NCBI RefSeq assembly: GCF_000006405.1
Contig: NW_003216737.1
Span: 216,758 to 278,518 of the forward strand
DNA from: Perkinsus marinus ATCC 50983
Taxonomy: Eukaryota > Perkinsozoa > Perkinsida > Perkinsidae
Direction: 5' to 3'
DNA length: 61,761 nucleotides
The notes under the pieces were generated by a model. It did no database searches and was not told the DNA's origin. It was given only the letters and a program-made list of their open reading frames with translations. This document shows, in pieces, positions 33,441 through 44,779 of the stretch (positions within the stretch are counted from its first letter, which is position 1; every line of letters begins with the position of its first letter). The position numbers and the translations under genes were made by a program.

Positions 33441-35362
33441 TCAGACTTTAGGTGTACCACCAAGCAGGTCGTCATCTATTTGACAGTTTCCAAGGGCTAT
33501 TTTGAAAAGCCCGTGGTCACCCCAGTCTTCATTCCAGGAGTTCACGACAAGCCAGTAAGCTTCTCCATTCTCCTCACCCCAACCAATTATCTTCACAGCA
33601 TGTCCACCGAGATATGAACCAGAAGTATGCTTGTATACACCGGACTTGTAGGCTAGGAAATCTTCGTAAACAAGGTACGAAGCCGAAACCTGATCGAAGT
33701 TAACGTTTGGATCACACGAGTGGATCGGTCCTACTGGGCCATCGGTCCTGATAGCATTTTTGGCATTGTTCACAGAGTATTGATACGGAGAGGATTCCAA
33801 CATGTAATGACGATCACTGAGAATGATAACCTCGATTCATTTGACTTAGCTTAACCTTCCTTTACTTTTTCAAACTGGTTGAATACTTCGGGTTGTGGCA
33901 TTGTTCAACACAGTTGGGAGTCTCGTATGAGCCCTGATAGGCAATGACAGTGACTGCCTCAGCGATCGCCGGCGGCGACTTGCCGCTACAGCTTACCTTC
34001 GGGCATTTGGGGTACTTGGTGTCATTGATATGATGAGCGCATGGCGGGAAATCGTACGGCCAGCACCCATCGCCTTTAGTCAAATTACCTCTTGCAACGT
34101 AATCTCCACCTGAGCAACGAAAGAAATGCTCTACTATACTCTAGGATTGTGCAGCATATGTGAATATCGGAGATTCAGTTTCCATAAATTAGCCCACTGT
34201 ACTGGGACAAGTCATCCCAGACGATGCTACAACAGGAGTCATCGTCGCTGGCTCATTGTTGAGAACGACAGCGACGGTCGCTGTCGTCCTCACTGGCCGC
34301 TGAGCGACCCCTGCCGGGATTATCATCACATTTCCCAGCGTTTACAGTGTAGGTCTCCCCTGTCTTCATTCTTTAGACAAGGGTGACTTTTGAATAGTCG
34401 AGGATGAGTCGTAGCAAACTCGCATCGGATCCCGAGATCCCTTTCGGTCGGCTGCCCTCACCAGTTGCGATCCCTTCATCGTGCACCCAAGACCAGGCTG
34501 AATCAGGATATCCACCATCGCATCCGTAGGACCTGGGCAGAAAGTACCGACTGGAAAGCTCCCAGTCTAAGTCTTCCATCCTCGACTCACGGCGCACAAG
34601 CATTCATCTCGCCGGCCGATAGGAGCTCCGTGAACGTCCCATTCGACTTGACACATAAGCGGTCATTGAAGGCCTCAGTGACACCGAATGCCCAACAGCT
34701 TCCACAAGCTGACTGGTCTCTGGAGATCGAGGCAGCATTTTCTCACATAGTCGCCGGTTACCTACCTGATGTGGCCGATAACCTTTGAGCAATTGGGAAA
34801 TGCGGTGCGAGCGTCGAAGTCAGTTGGAAGATCTTGTAGTTCTTCTATAGCGTAGCCTTTTCTTATGACTTTGTCGTTTGACCCTCTCATCCGCGTCCCA
34901 CATAGCATCTTAGCATCACGCAGGGAGAGGTCTAAGGAAAAAAGACAGATGCTTCGACAAACACTTGGGAAGTAGAGCTACTCTTGAATCTTTTTTGCCC
35001 AGTCGACGCGGTCCATGTGGTCTGCTTGGAATTGATCTCGTCAACGAGACTCTGCATGATGGCCGGTCTGGTCTCATCGTAGAGGATCGTCAAATCTTCA
35101 ATCGAGATGAGTTCGGACTGGATCCCCAACTCCTCTTCGAAACGAGCGAAATGCTGGGCTTCTTCTGCAGGAGTATATACCAATCCTGAAGATGGGAGTT
35201 ACTGTTGTTCTCCCAGGCTGTCGACATGGTGGACTCAGGCGCACCTCTTTGAGCCTTGAGGTCATCGAATATGCTTTTGGCATGTCTTATGGCCAGGATT
35301 GAGGTCTCCCAGAAAGACCAGATGCAGGTGATTGTGATGAATGAATGATAGATCATTGACAT
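33441..35362 (-). CDS. Cathepsin B-like cysteine protease, nine exons
   Basis: Complete C1A protease. Exons: 35362-35245, 35164-34982, 34931-34766, 34719-34591, 34532-34462, 34109-33997, 33933-33866, 33816-33735, 33689-33441. The 1179-bp joined frame gives 392 aa. All eight introns are GT-AG (80, 50, 46, 58, 352, 63, 49, 45 bp); the 63- and 45-bp ones are in frame without stops and were recognised because removing them restores the family spacing (KYPKCPK-GSYETPNC, DGP-VSASY). Parts: hydrophobic N-terminus (signal/anchor), inhibitory propeptide with the LCGT motif, mature enzyme from about LPTDFDART. Catalytic residues: Cys164 (CGSCWAFG, with Gln158), His340 (GGHAVKIIGWG), Asn360 (NSWNEDWG). 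The CAHH occluding loop predicts dipeptidyl-carboxypeptidase activity in an acidic compartment or outside the cell. Confidence 0.9.
34265..34287. repeat. Hairpin inside the long cathepsin intron
   Basis: Arms acgacagcgac / gtcgctgtcgt meet almost without loop, within the only long (352-bp) intron of the gene. The intron's extra length together with the hairpin suggests a small insertion into an originally short intron. Confidence 0.7.
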
Positions 35363-36044
35363 GCGGTAATATGGCTTCGGAATCACAAGTCTACGTTAGA
35401 AATTCTAACTTAGAATGTACAAGGACACCACTGGTCGGGAAGTATTTCCGAAGGAGGCCACAGGAGAAAACCATAAGCCCTGCGCTCCAAGGCCTGAAGT
35501 TCAGGCTGTTTGTGTTGTTCTCGAGTAGCACGCATGAACTGCAGTGCTGAGAACGTGAGAGCTTAAATATCCCCAGCTTCGAAACCTCCACAGTCAATTT
35601 GTTTCGGCAAGATTAAAGATTTCTCAAGACGACAAACTTTTCGGAAAGATTCTCTCCTAGAGAATGGACCACGAGAATGATTGCGATTCTAGGGGTCTGC
35701 CGCGAACTCGGTGTGCCACACTGGGAACTATGTCAGTCTGGGTTTGGATGTCACTACAACAGCTTGCATAAGAACGTGAAAGCAGTCAACGAAGCTGGGC
35801 TAAGACAGTTTGGTGGCTACGTATAAAGCGTCTGTCGGATTGAGGCTTCCACAACAGTTGCCGTACGTGAAAACGAACTCGTCGGTATTTGTTTTATGCC
35901 GTTCGGCTCTCCGTCATGAAGTCCTGTTTGACTCGGGAGTTTGCGTCGACGGGGAGAGGCGAAAACGTGTACTTTGGCACGCGGATGTTAGTGAATCACT
36001 AATAGTGATTATATACTAGTGAAGGAGCCATGCACTCAGATGAG
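35363..36044. other. Upstream region of cathepsin gene
   Basis: No gene recognised. This would hold the cathepsin promoter (minus strand, from 35363 upward), but I see no defined element. Confidence 0.25.
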
Positions 36045-37450
36045 CCTATGTAGGATAAGTATCCTAGCACAACTTAGTAACTTGGTGATTTATTACTTTG
36101 TAGCAGCTCCTTCGACAAACAGAAGACGTCTTTCTTTAAGTCGGTCTCTATATGCAATGGGGTCAACGTCAACTTCTAATATGCAACTGAAGATTACCCC
36201 TACGTCCTTAACGGGTTCTGAGTTGACTCTTGCCGAGATCGAGGGTTCGTTTAAGAAGTTAGAGACGATAGCCTAATTTTATAATTGGGGCGAGAAGGCT
36301 TATGTATATGTTCCGCTGTCCTTGGAAGATAAAGTGCAGGTTGTTTATGATCATATTCCTCTGATATGAGGAATATGATATGAGAAATAGCTTCCATATT
36401 CCTCATATTCCGCTTGTCTCTGATCGTACTGACTTGAATAAGGTGTATTGATGTTGGAATGGCGGAAGAACTGAGAATGCTCAAATTACAGACTCTGAGT
36501 GAGATGGTAGAGAGAGCTAAAACTATAAGCCGTGGGAAAGAGATATCTGATCAACGGAAGCAGGAGCTGAGTTTTTATGCTGGTTACGATTCGCCTCACT
36601 ATGGGGGAAAGGGTAAAGCAAGGGGCAACTACAACGTCAAAGGTGGCAAGGGCGGTAAAGGCTTCAAGGGCTCACCTGGTAAAGGTTACAAGGGCACAAG
36701 GATCCCTTTTGGTTTAATAGGTGTTATTCTTGTGGACGAACTGGTCACCTTGCCAGGGACTTGATAGGGGGTTGATACTGCTTCTTCCTTATCTATATTC
36801 CCTAGCCATCTTTTACGACTGATCTGTCCATTTCCTAAACTTCGTTATATAGCCCCATCACGTATTGTTAATACTGTTACTACTACTGAGAGTCTGGACT
36901 GTGTTACGGAGCTTTCTTTTTTAGATCAAGTAATGAATATACAGTTGTGCATGATTTTTAGGTTCCCAATAGTGAATCGTTGCGATTTCCCTTGCTAAGG
37001 GTTGATTTCCTTTCGAATAACCATGCACTACTCGACCATAGTAGTAATCCCTATAAGCTTGTTTCTAATACTATTGCTTATGCTGCAGCTCTGGAGGTGA
37101 AGACTACGGTGAAGGTCGTAAAGTACTCCTATATACTAGAAGAATTGGGGGTATCAATGTGGACAACAAGCTGGCAAATGTCTGGCAGGCTGGTTGGTGG
37201 ATCCTACACTCCCCGTCCGCTCAGTACCCCAATACTGTTGATTATCACCAATGGTGAGACCAAGCGTTTGGTTAGTCTGCGGTATGTGAAACCCGATAAG
37301 CTCCAGCTTTCAACCAATAAGATCAAAGCCCAAATAGTAGAGAAGAGCAAGTTGAGAAGTAGTAGAGAAGTTGATGTTGAAGCAAGTACAGCTAGAAGTG
37401 ATGAAGAGCAGATAGAAGATGCTTTAGCCGATAGAGAAGAAGATCAGTAG
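36045..37450 (+). mobile_element. LTR-element fossil, internally shortened
   Basis: Parts seen: a short gag-like helical region (about 36157-36600), a glycine/lysine-rich linker (GGKGGKGFKGSPGKGYKG), a CCHC zinc knuckle near 36715-36760, and then an integrase-type C-terminal barrel near 37230-37310 (GETKRLVSLRYVKP). Most of pol between them is missing. The left edge shares the word 'ggataagtatcctagca' with 38655-38672. Broken by several breaks and a large internal loss; old. Confidence 0.5.
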
Positions 37451-37537
37451 CCGTTAAGAAGAAGTACAAGAGTTAAGCAGCCAGTGAGGAGATTGAGGAT
37501 TGGTCTGGACAGTACCACAAGCAGGGTTTGCCCTTTG

Positions 37538-38565
37538 GGCACGGGCGGAAATTTCCGAAGGAAATTTTCGAGAAAATTTCAGAAATTTCCGTTGAGGCTG
37601 GAAATTCTTGGAAATTTGCTAAAAATGCCCAAAAAATCGTGCCCAGGGTAGTAGAGAGGAGAGAAGTAGTTCAGATTCATTCATAATGGTCGAATAAAGC
37701 TAGTGAAGGCGTTCGCAGGTGTCTACTGGTCACTATGAATACATCTTGCGGTTACCCTCAGATATCGATCAGGTGGGCGTGCGCGTGAGCCTCTCAAGAG
37801 TTAGCGATTCTCCGAATATCTTGCAATCTTGCGTTCTCTCTCTCGAGAGTCGAATAGTGTTGGCGTAGCTCCAGTTATTTTCACGGTTGACGCTATCGAC
37901 CTACTTGGCTGGAGTCCAGTGGACTAAGTCCACCATATCTTGCGTTCTATCGAGTACATCTTCGGCGGTAATGTTCGCATTCACACGTTAGCTGTAACTC
38001 GCACGAATTTGCGTCACTTTGGATAAGCTGCTGAGCCCCAGCATGATGGACGGTATCCGAGGTGGAGACCCATAGCCTATGGGTTTGGGCCCTATGGGCC
38101 ATAGGGCGTAGACATCGATCACTTTCTCCCGTAATTCAGAATGATTATGGTGGTCCACCATTGGTGGATGAAAAACGAGATGAAATATCTCATTTCCCCT
38201 CTAAGAGCCCAAGCTTGTGCTCACGTTCGACCCAGAACAGTAGACTCAGTTACCTAGGATACAAACTGAAGCAGAACTCGGCCAGCCTCGGCCAGACTCG
38301 TATAACACCCTAAGATGACATGGCTACTATAGCGGGCCGAAGGGCCGCGATTTCTCTGGTTCAAACCACCCTATTTGGCATGACATACGTTGGGCCCGGA
38401 AGTGGCATACGTTGGGTCCGGTGGGCATACCTGGCTGATCGCATGTCTCGCGCGCCCGCATGGCGTGCGAGATTTACACGGAAATTTCCATTTCCACCGT
38501 TTCCGAAATTTTCCGTGATGAAATTTCCTTTCCGCGAAATTTTGACGCTTGCCCGCCCAAAGGGC
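37538..38565. repeat. GGAAATTT clusters flanking a gene-free stretch
   Basis: Dense ggaaattt/aaatttcc words at 37545-37640 and again, roughly inverted, at 38478-38565; both are bordered by a 'gggca/cgggc' motif. The stretch between contains imperfect palindromes (ccatagcctatggg, ccctatgggccataggg near 38069-38105) and no gene. Confidence 0.4.
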
Positions 38566-38631
38566 AAATTTTTGTTAGTCGGAGTCGTATGTTTGATAGG
38601 ATAATTTTCTTTGTATGTGATCACCTCACTC

Positions 38632-38760
38632 ATGAAAAGAGGGGGAATAGTTGTGGGATAAGTATCCTAGCATACAAAGTATGTCTGTCCCCGTTGTGCC
38701 GCTCGTATCCTAGCCTAGCTTTGCAATGTATTAGTGTTACATAAGTAGTAGACTGAAGTT
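38632..38760 (+). repeat. Possible LTR start with polypurine tract
   Basis: 'gaaaagagggggaatag' directly precedes 'ttgtgggataagtatcctagc', which repeats the left edge of the fossil at 36.0 kb. This arrangement suits the 3' LTR of the same old element. The repeated part is only about 20 bp, so the call is tentative. Confidence 0.3.
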
Positions 38761-39957
38761 GGATCATCACCGTGAGCTACCGTAATTTATAGTGAAGGCG
38801 TTTTTGAAACGCCGTTTTATCGACGGCGACCACGAGGCCATGGCTATCGCAGTGCCATATCGCCAGATGCGACATTCTCAATAAAGAATTTCGTCATGCC
38901 ACGAATGCTGCCACTCTGCCCAACACGATAAGACAAGAAACGGTAAATATAAGAGAATGTTCCTGCCAAAGACTGGAAATAAAATGCTCATGTTCATTCA
39001 GCCACGGAAGCATGTAAGTCTAGGATGTGGAAATACAACCCTCGAGCTAGATCAGTCGCATTGCGGCAAACGTGGAAACAGTAGTCACTCCTGAGCAACA
39101 GTTTGCAATGCAAATTTTGCATGTACAGGCAATGTTGGAAGGTGGAGGGTCACAGTACAATACACAGTGTACATGTGTACACAGTGTACAATACACAGTG
39201 GCTCGCATATTTCGTTGCGGGAGTGTCTCAACATCTCGGAAGCGAAGTTGAGATATGCGAGTGAGGAGTTCTCATTCAACGGGAACGAACCCACCCATTG
39301 TTGAGCATAATCAAGCTTTATGCTAGTCGATAAGAACTCAATGGTACCCGTGGCGCGGAGATAAACGTGGTGAATAAGAGTGGGATGTACGGGGTTCCGC
39401 TTCGCGGAATGGTAACCGGCTGGAACTTTTCGCTGAAAACGCGGTATTTGGTGGTGGTATTGCGCGGAGTGGTATTTTCGTTTATCATATCGCGGTTGCC
39501 GCGGTGAATGTTGCGCGGTGACCTACCATTTGAATTGACGAAAATTGAATCGCACTGAGTGTGATCGTAATGAGGCAGTCATCAATTGTATTAATGAAAC
39601 TTCGTTATGTTACGAATACATTGAGTTAACGCGAGTGGTTTTCTCACTCGTGTTTCATCGTTGATCTACGCATTTCGTCTCCAGCAGACTGCCGTTCAAT
39701 GACGGGATTGATAAAACTCAAGACTCTTGACCGTCGAAGTATACAAAGGATCTAGGCGATAAACTTGATGACAAGGTAGATACTACAATAGAGCTTCACG
39801 CAACTTCAATGATGTCGGGAATAACCACAACAATAACAACCACAACTTTAGTTAGTTATGAATCTGAGTCCACTAGCTTGACGCTTGAACACGATCATGG
39901 AGACTAGAGACACACACAAAATCACAACAGCTTCCCATCAGCTATTTCTATAAAGGA
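38761..39957. other. No gene seen; local repeats
   Basis: Contains nested 'tacacagtgtacatgtgtacacagtgta' type palindromes at about 39160-39200 and gcgg-rich motifs at 39385-39530. No coding sequence recognised. Confidence 0.3.
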
Positions 39958-40400
39958 GCCGTTACGGGCACACTCCCGCCGGACGAAGGTTAAGCACACT
40001 CTCGTTCACTTCCTTACTATCAGGCAAACGCACCTTATAAACACTATCACTCATTCTCTTAACCAACACAGCTGGAGACCAACCAGTATCGAGCTTTCCA
40101 AATCTGCCTAACATAGGACGCCAACGACAGACTTTTTCACCCTCAATAAGATCTCGACCAGCATGTCTCTTAACACGACTCATCAACCTCTCTCGAACAT
40201 TACCCCTACGTAACCACCATACATCAGCAAGCTCTTTCAATAAAACTGTACGGCCTTCTCCTTGTCGGTCTCGATATAACTGTGCAAGCTCTTCAGTCCA
40301 TCAACTGGGAGGTTCAAGGCCATCAAATATAGCCAATCATCCTACTACGTCCTCGATAGACAAGGAAAGGGCAACGCGGTGAGCCATCAGCATAAGGAGT
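39958..40400 (-). mobile_element. LTR-element integrase C-terminal fragment
   Basis: A 92-codon frame (40240-39962), extended upstream by sequence of the same character. It contains basic helices followed by EGEKVCRWRPMLGRFGKLD and YKVRLPDSKEVNESVLNLRP, the form of a Ty3-type integrase tail. No LTRs seen; old isolated fossil fragment ending against the MITE at 40401. Confidence 0.45.
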
Positions 40401-41042
40401 CATATTAACATTGGAGTTTCACCTGTTTTACGCGAAGTGTTTTACGCGAAAATCGCGGTATGTTCTGTTGAGATAATACTTAGCGTCAAAACGCACGCGG
40501 GAAACGCAATATCACGAAAATCTCTAACGCGATAACGAGTCATAACGTGTTTACCGCGTTACGCGAAGTGTTAAACGCGTAAAACACAACACAACGCGTG
40601 GATCACTTCCCATCACGAGACTTGAGCGTAACGTAGAACGTTTCTAATACGAGCGTGAGGAGTATAGTAGCGAGCGTTCGACTTTTTGAAACGCTTCGAT
40701 ATTCTGGACACGAGAGCTAGAGGCCATGTGCACAGAGCTGGAAATAAGCCCCACAGGATGGTTTGCGCTTGTAGAACTTTAATTAACTTCGATTTCGTTT
40801 ATCATCAGCAAGCTCGGATTGGGCCTGCCGCATAGTTTCTATCGTCTAAATTTCTTGTTGTCCTGTTAATTGCGTTTTGCCTCTCATGCGTTATGTCAAC
40901 GCGTTATGGATGACGGTATGTTTAACGCCAACGCATTCTTCGCGTTTGGAGCTCTAAAATCGTCTATTTCGCGTTGCTTAATGCGTTATGCATTTAACAC
41001 TAGCGTTTTACACAGCACGGGTGAAACTCTATTGTTAATATG
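40401..41042. mobile_element. 642-bp MITE with 23-bp inverted ends
   Basis: Left end catattaacattggagtttc(acc) and the reverse complement of the right end catattaacaatagagtttc(acc) match at 21 of 23 positions. The interior is packed with acgcg/cgcgt words, often in inverted order, and codes for nothing. No clear target duplication outside the ends. Superfamily unknown. Confidence 0.65.
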
Positions 41043-42284
41043 CTTTGTATACTTCCGTAGTCAGTAGTCCGTCTCAGGTTGGTTCAATATGGATCGCTGA
41101 GCATCCGTCATCTCGTTGCCACCCAATGAAATCCTGCCTGGATCGAATGAGTACCTCAGAGTAGCACGCATAGATTTCCCCACTTCTGTTCCTCCAAGAC
41201 TAACTCATCGAGGGTGGGACTACGACCACAGCCCTGAATCACTTGAAGAAGTAGGCGGCTCCATCTTGAACAGGTTTATTATGATGATGGTGTCTGAGAC
41301 TGAGTTAAAACACGTCGACGAGAATATCGGTACTGGATCCCGGCAGTGAATGAGGTCCTACCCATATACAGTCAATCTAATCACGCTCGACGTGATCCTA
41401 ATGCTCAACTTGGGTACTACTACTAGTACTACTGGCAGAACCCAACCTTCCTCCTGGCAAGGCTGGAATTGCCATATCCTGGCTCTGCTTCGAGCAATAT
41501 ATTGATACTATCGCCAGGACGGTGATTGAAGACGAGCCTAGATTGTCCAGTAGCGGAATGCAGAAAGTGATCCCCGAAGGATTCAAGCATCGAACTCGCT
41601 GCGAGTCGATCCTACCGACAATCTTGTCATATCAATGCTTACAATGACAAAATTGTCGGGGACTACTACTTCCTCCCGACCAAACTGTCATTATTATACT
41701 GCCGACAATCTACTTGTACATCCCGATATCTATCATATCATATATCATAGTTACCATAGTTATACAGTTATATAGCATAGTTCTGAGGAGACATAATTTA
41801 GACGTGAGATGACGAGACTTAGCCTCAAGAACTACGATTAGATTGTGAGGGAACGTAACTTAGCTTTAAGGGAAGTACAGCAGCCTGAATGGAGAACGGA
41901 GCCACAAAGATGCTCAACGGAAGAGGGTACATAACTTAGCCAGAAGCAAGCCAATATGAAGATGACATCTTCTCACATAGTTCTTACATAGTTCTTGTTG
42001 ATTCATTACAATCGAGAGTATTCAGATAACAAGTATAACCAAGATAGGATAGGTCCAAGATAGGATCGATCTCGTATCAAGTACATCGAAATAGAGAATA
42101 AGCTTTGTGCTACAGCTCAATAACCACATAGCTATTCTACTCCTGAGAACAGCAGGACTTCAAGATCTCAAGGGATCAATAGACACAGCCAACATACGTG
42201 AGTATGGCGCGGCGCAATACTCACGCAGCACCGCGTGAATTCAAACATTTCAAGACCAATCTTTGATCACAGGATTTCAGTTCC
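41043..42284. other. Unrecognised ORF and inverted repeat
   Basis: The plus-strand frame 41116-41349 (77 aa, includes FPTSVPPRLTHRGWDYDHSPE) has protein-like composition but no known family. An inverted repeat (ccgacaat.ttgtcat / atgacaa.attgtcgg) lies at about 41614-41661. The rest is AT-rich and featureless. Confidence 0.25.
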
Positions 42285-42560
42285 AACTATACTTGAGAGG
42301 GTACCCATTAGCGTAGAGTTCTATGTGTACACGGATAATCAGCCAGTTTCCACGGCTCGTTTGAATTTGGCTTTTTCATTTGCCGCCCTATCCAATAGAC
42401 AGGTCGCACCTGCGTGATTGCGTAAAAGGTTTGGGCGCCCCCGTTCAGGACCCCCCACCCCTGGCGCACGCTTATGGCATCATGGCATATATTGAAGCTT
42501 TGGGAAAAGCAGGTGCCTAACACCAAGGTGCTGCTAATCGGCCCTTGGAAGAGTTTTACT
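42285..42560 (-). repeat. C-type-lectin-like repeat, copy 2
   Basis: Opposite-strand copy of 21245-21525. Here the frame is unbroken (part of a 110-codon frame, 42640-42308): CFSQSFNICHDAISVRQGW, then FYAIT, then VYWIGRQMKKPNSNEPWKLADY. Conservation of YWIG and PWKLAD between copies, with many silent-looking differences, indicates the segment was coding when duplicated. No signal peptide or complete lectin domain can be seen; an exon or pseudogene piece. Confidence 0.4.
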
Positions 42561-44322
42561 TCCTCAAAAAAGAGACGTTGTAGCCTGCACGTATTTACAG
42601 AAAGGCCTCCACGTATATGCAACACATGTACGCATGTCATACGTACGCGTTATTCCCTGCGGTTGCATGATCTAGCGCTGGTATGAAGCATGTCACGTAT
42701 TGCTAATACGCTAATCGAGCACTAATTGCTCGGTAGCCATCTGACTCGAGGTACCAATGTATGTTTGGGATGCATCTCTCGAGCTAATGTCGGGTCGCCT
42801 TGGTGCGAGGGAACAATACGGACCTCAACAATATTCTCATTACTATCTGTTCAATTTCAAGCTGAGATAGATATCGCAATGTCGTAAATCTTTGAGCGGA
42901 ACCTCCTGAAGTCCTCGAGTGTGAAAACGGGATCGGGACGGGAGCTGATAGTGGATGAGCTGTCAGTTAGTTTTAGTTAGTTGTCAGTGAGCTTCAGTTC
43001 TTCATATAGTGTATTTACGTACGTCATGTGTTCCATCATTCTTCTCGTCGCTCTGTTCATTGTCTCGGGCAACAGGCTCAATATCGGCGAACTGCCTGTG
43101 TAAGTTCTTGACCCATAAGACTGCATTGATTGAATTCGGATTAATTCTTTGATTAGGTCTTATGACGAGAGTATCGACAAGGGGCAGACTATTGGTGAAA
43201 GGCTCATCTGGGTTCCTGTAATACCTGCTCTTTGCTAGTGTCAGATATGGACAGGCTAGTGGAGAACCCTGATTTGCCATACTACGGTAGACCCACGGGC
43301 TGCATTTGGTCTAAAGACGGAACACCCGAGAATTGTGATTGCCCGAACCAACAGAGCCTATTCTTTTTTCAAGTCGGCTGATCATGTGATTGCGCGGGTG
43401 AAGTTCCCCATGTAGAGCGATAGCGGTGGAGGTGGCTACGCGATCTGCGCTCCGAAATGCACACAAACTTCGGAGTGTCTTCCGGCTCCTGCGGACGCCA
43501 GAGTTATTATCAATTGCTTTTTGGGTCGCTGCCTCCTCGACTGTACACGGGCCTTCGATGTAAGTTCAGCTCGCGTTTCTTCGGATAGGTCGCTTGTCTC
43601 CTCCAGCACTGCACTGACGATGCAGCTAGCCTCTGTGCTACGTACCGTATTGGAAAGACCACAGGCCTAATGTGCCAATGGCGTCTTTGATGACTCACCA
43701 TCGGACCCTCTATCACGAGTTATCCATCATTACTTAGTAAGTAATAGTGGTAATGGTGAGTAATACTTACCATTCGATTACTCAGGATACGCTGTGAGTA
43801 TTTTCTCAAACGCTGATCAAGCCTTATGATGATCATTCTTTGTATCCCATCAACCTAATCATTTGATTTCATGGTTAGGAATCGATATTCATGTGAACGG
43901 TTTGTGTTGGTCACACAGTGAAACACTGTCAGACTGAGTGTCAGTGCGAGATTAGCACTATTCGGATTTCGCGTTGCGAATGATTCATGCATCGTCTCTG
44001 TAATCAAATGGTTCGTTGAGGTGTTCCATTTTCTGGGCTCAAGGTTCGGAGAAGTGATTTTCCCGAGTAACCAGCTTCCTCCTCGTCGTAGACCAGTAGT
44101 ATTTGTTGTTGTCCGTAACACCAATGCCTTGCAGATCAGATCGGAGGGACTTCGAACAGTGGTCCTTCGTCCATGGTTTCTCACGCGAACAACCTAAGAG
44201 ATTGTCCCCGCCTTCATACCCAGCCTCCTGCATTTGTCGAAGGATCAGAGATATCGTATGCATCGGGCGTAAGATTGTGCTCGCTGTACCCAGACCACAT
44301 GTGCAATTATGGCTCCTGTACA
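42561..44322 (-). other. Unrecognised minus-strand ORFs
   Basis: 43280-43002 (92 aa, ATG start, PYLTLAKSRYYRNPDEPFTN) and a frame running from about 44320 to 44039 (ISLILRQMQEAGYEGGDNLL then LGCSREKPWTKDHCSKSLRS) both look like real protein but match nothing I know. The second begins right at the 3' end of repeat R1 copy C. A tact/agta-rich palindromic patch lies at 43728-43790. Confidence 0.25.
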
Positions 44323-44559
44323 GGGTGGCTGAAAGTGGGGAATTATTCCCGGAATATTCCTAGGGAAAGGAAGAAAGGAATTACTTTGGGGAATAATATC
44401 TGCCTTCTCAGGAATTATAGAAAATCTGCATCCAAGAACGCTGAACCAGTAGTTTCTAGAGGAATCCTGATGCTATTGTAACCAGCAGGCTCAGACAGAC
44501 CACAAACATGTGCTTAACTCGCCTGATCTGCGTATGAACAACGATGTCGATCGTCTGGG
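44323..44559 (-). repeat. Dispersed repeat R1, copy C
   Basis: Minus-strand copy ending with the family's 3' end (complement of gggtggctgaaagtgggg at 44323-44340). Its 5' part includes 'ttcatacgca' as in copy A. Its 5' edge touches the transporter-derived segment at 44559-44560 within a few bases. Confidence 0.75.
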
Positions 44560-44779
44560 CAAAAATTAGACCAATCAGGGCAGCGAGCCAACCGGATTTT
44601 GCTGCCGTACGCGGCAGTGCCAAGATCCCAACTCCAACACAGCCCATGACAATCGTACTAGCGGCTCTTATCCAGCCCATACCTTTCTGTGGGCTTGCTA
44701 CCTCAGTAGCTGTTTTGGGGCTAGCTGGCATATGATGAAAAGGAGAAGACTACGCAGGTGCAACTCAGGAGCTCGAGAC
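44559..44779 (-). pseudogene. Duplicated 5' end of the amino acid transporter gene
   Basis: About 220 bp, almost identical (a few differences) to 61544-61761, in the same orientation. It covers the upstream sequence, the start codon (44731) and codons 1-57 of the transporter, through LAALIGLIFA. Then the sequence switches to repeat R1, giving a 91-codon chimeric frame (QTIDIVVHTQIRRVKHMFVV...) that ends inside the repeat. The rest of the transporter is absent on the far side of R1. The near-identity means a recent event. Not expected to be a working transporter. Confidence 0.85.
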
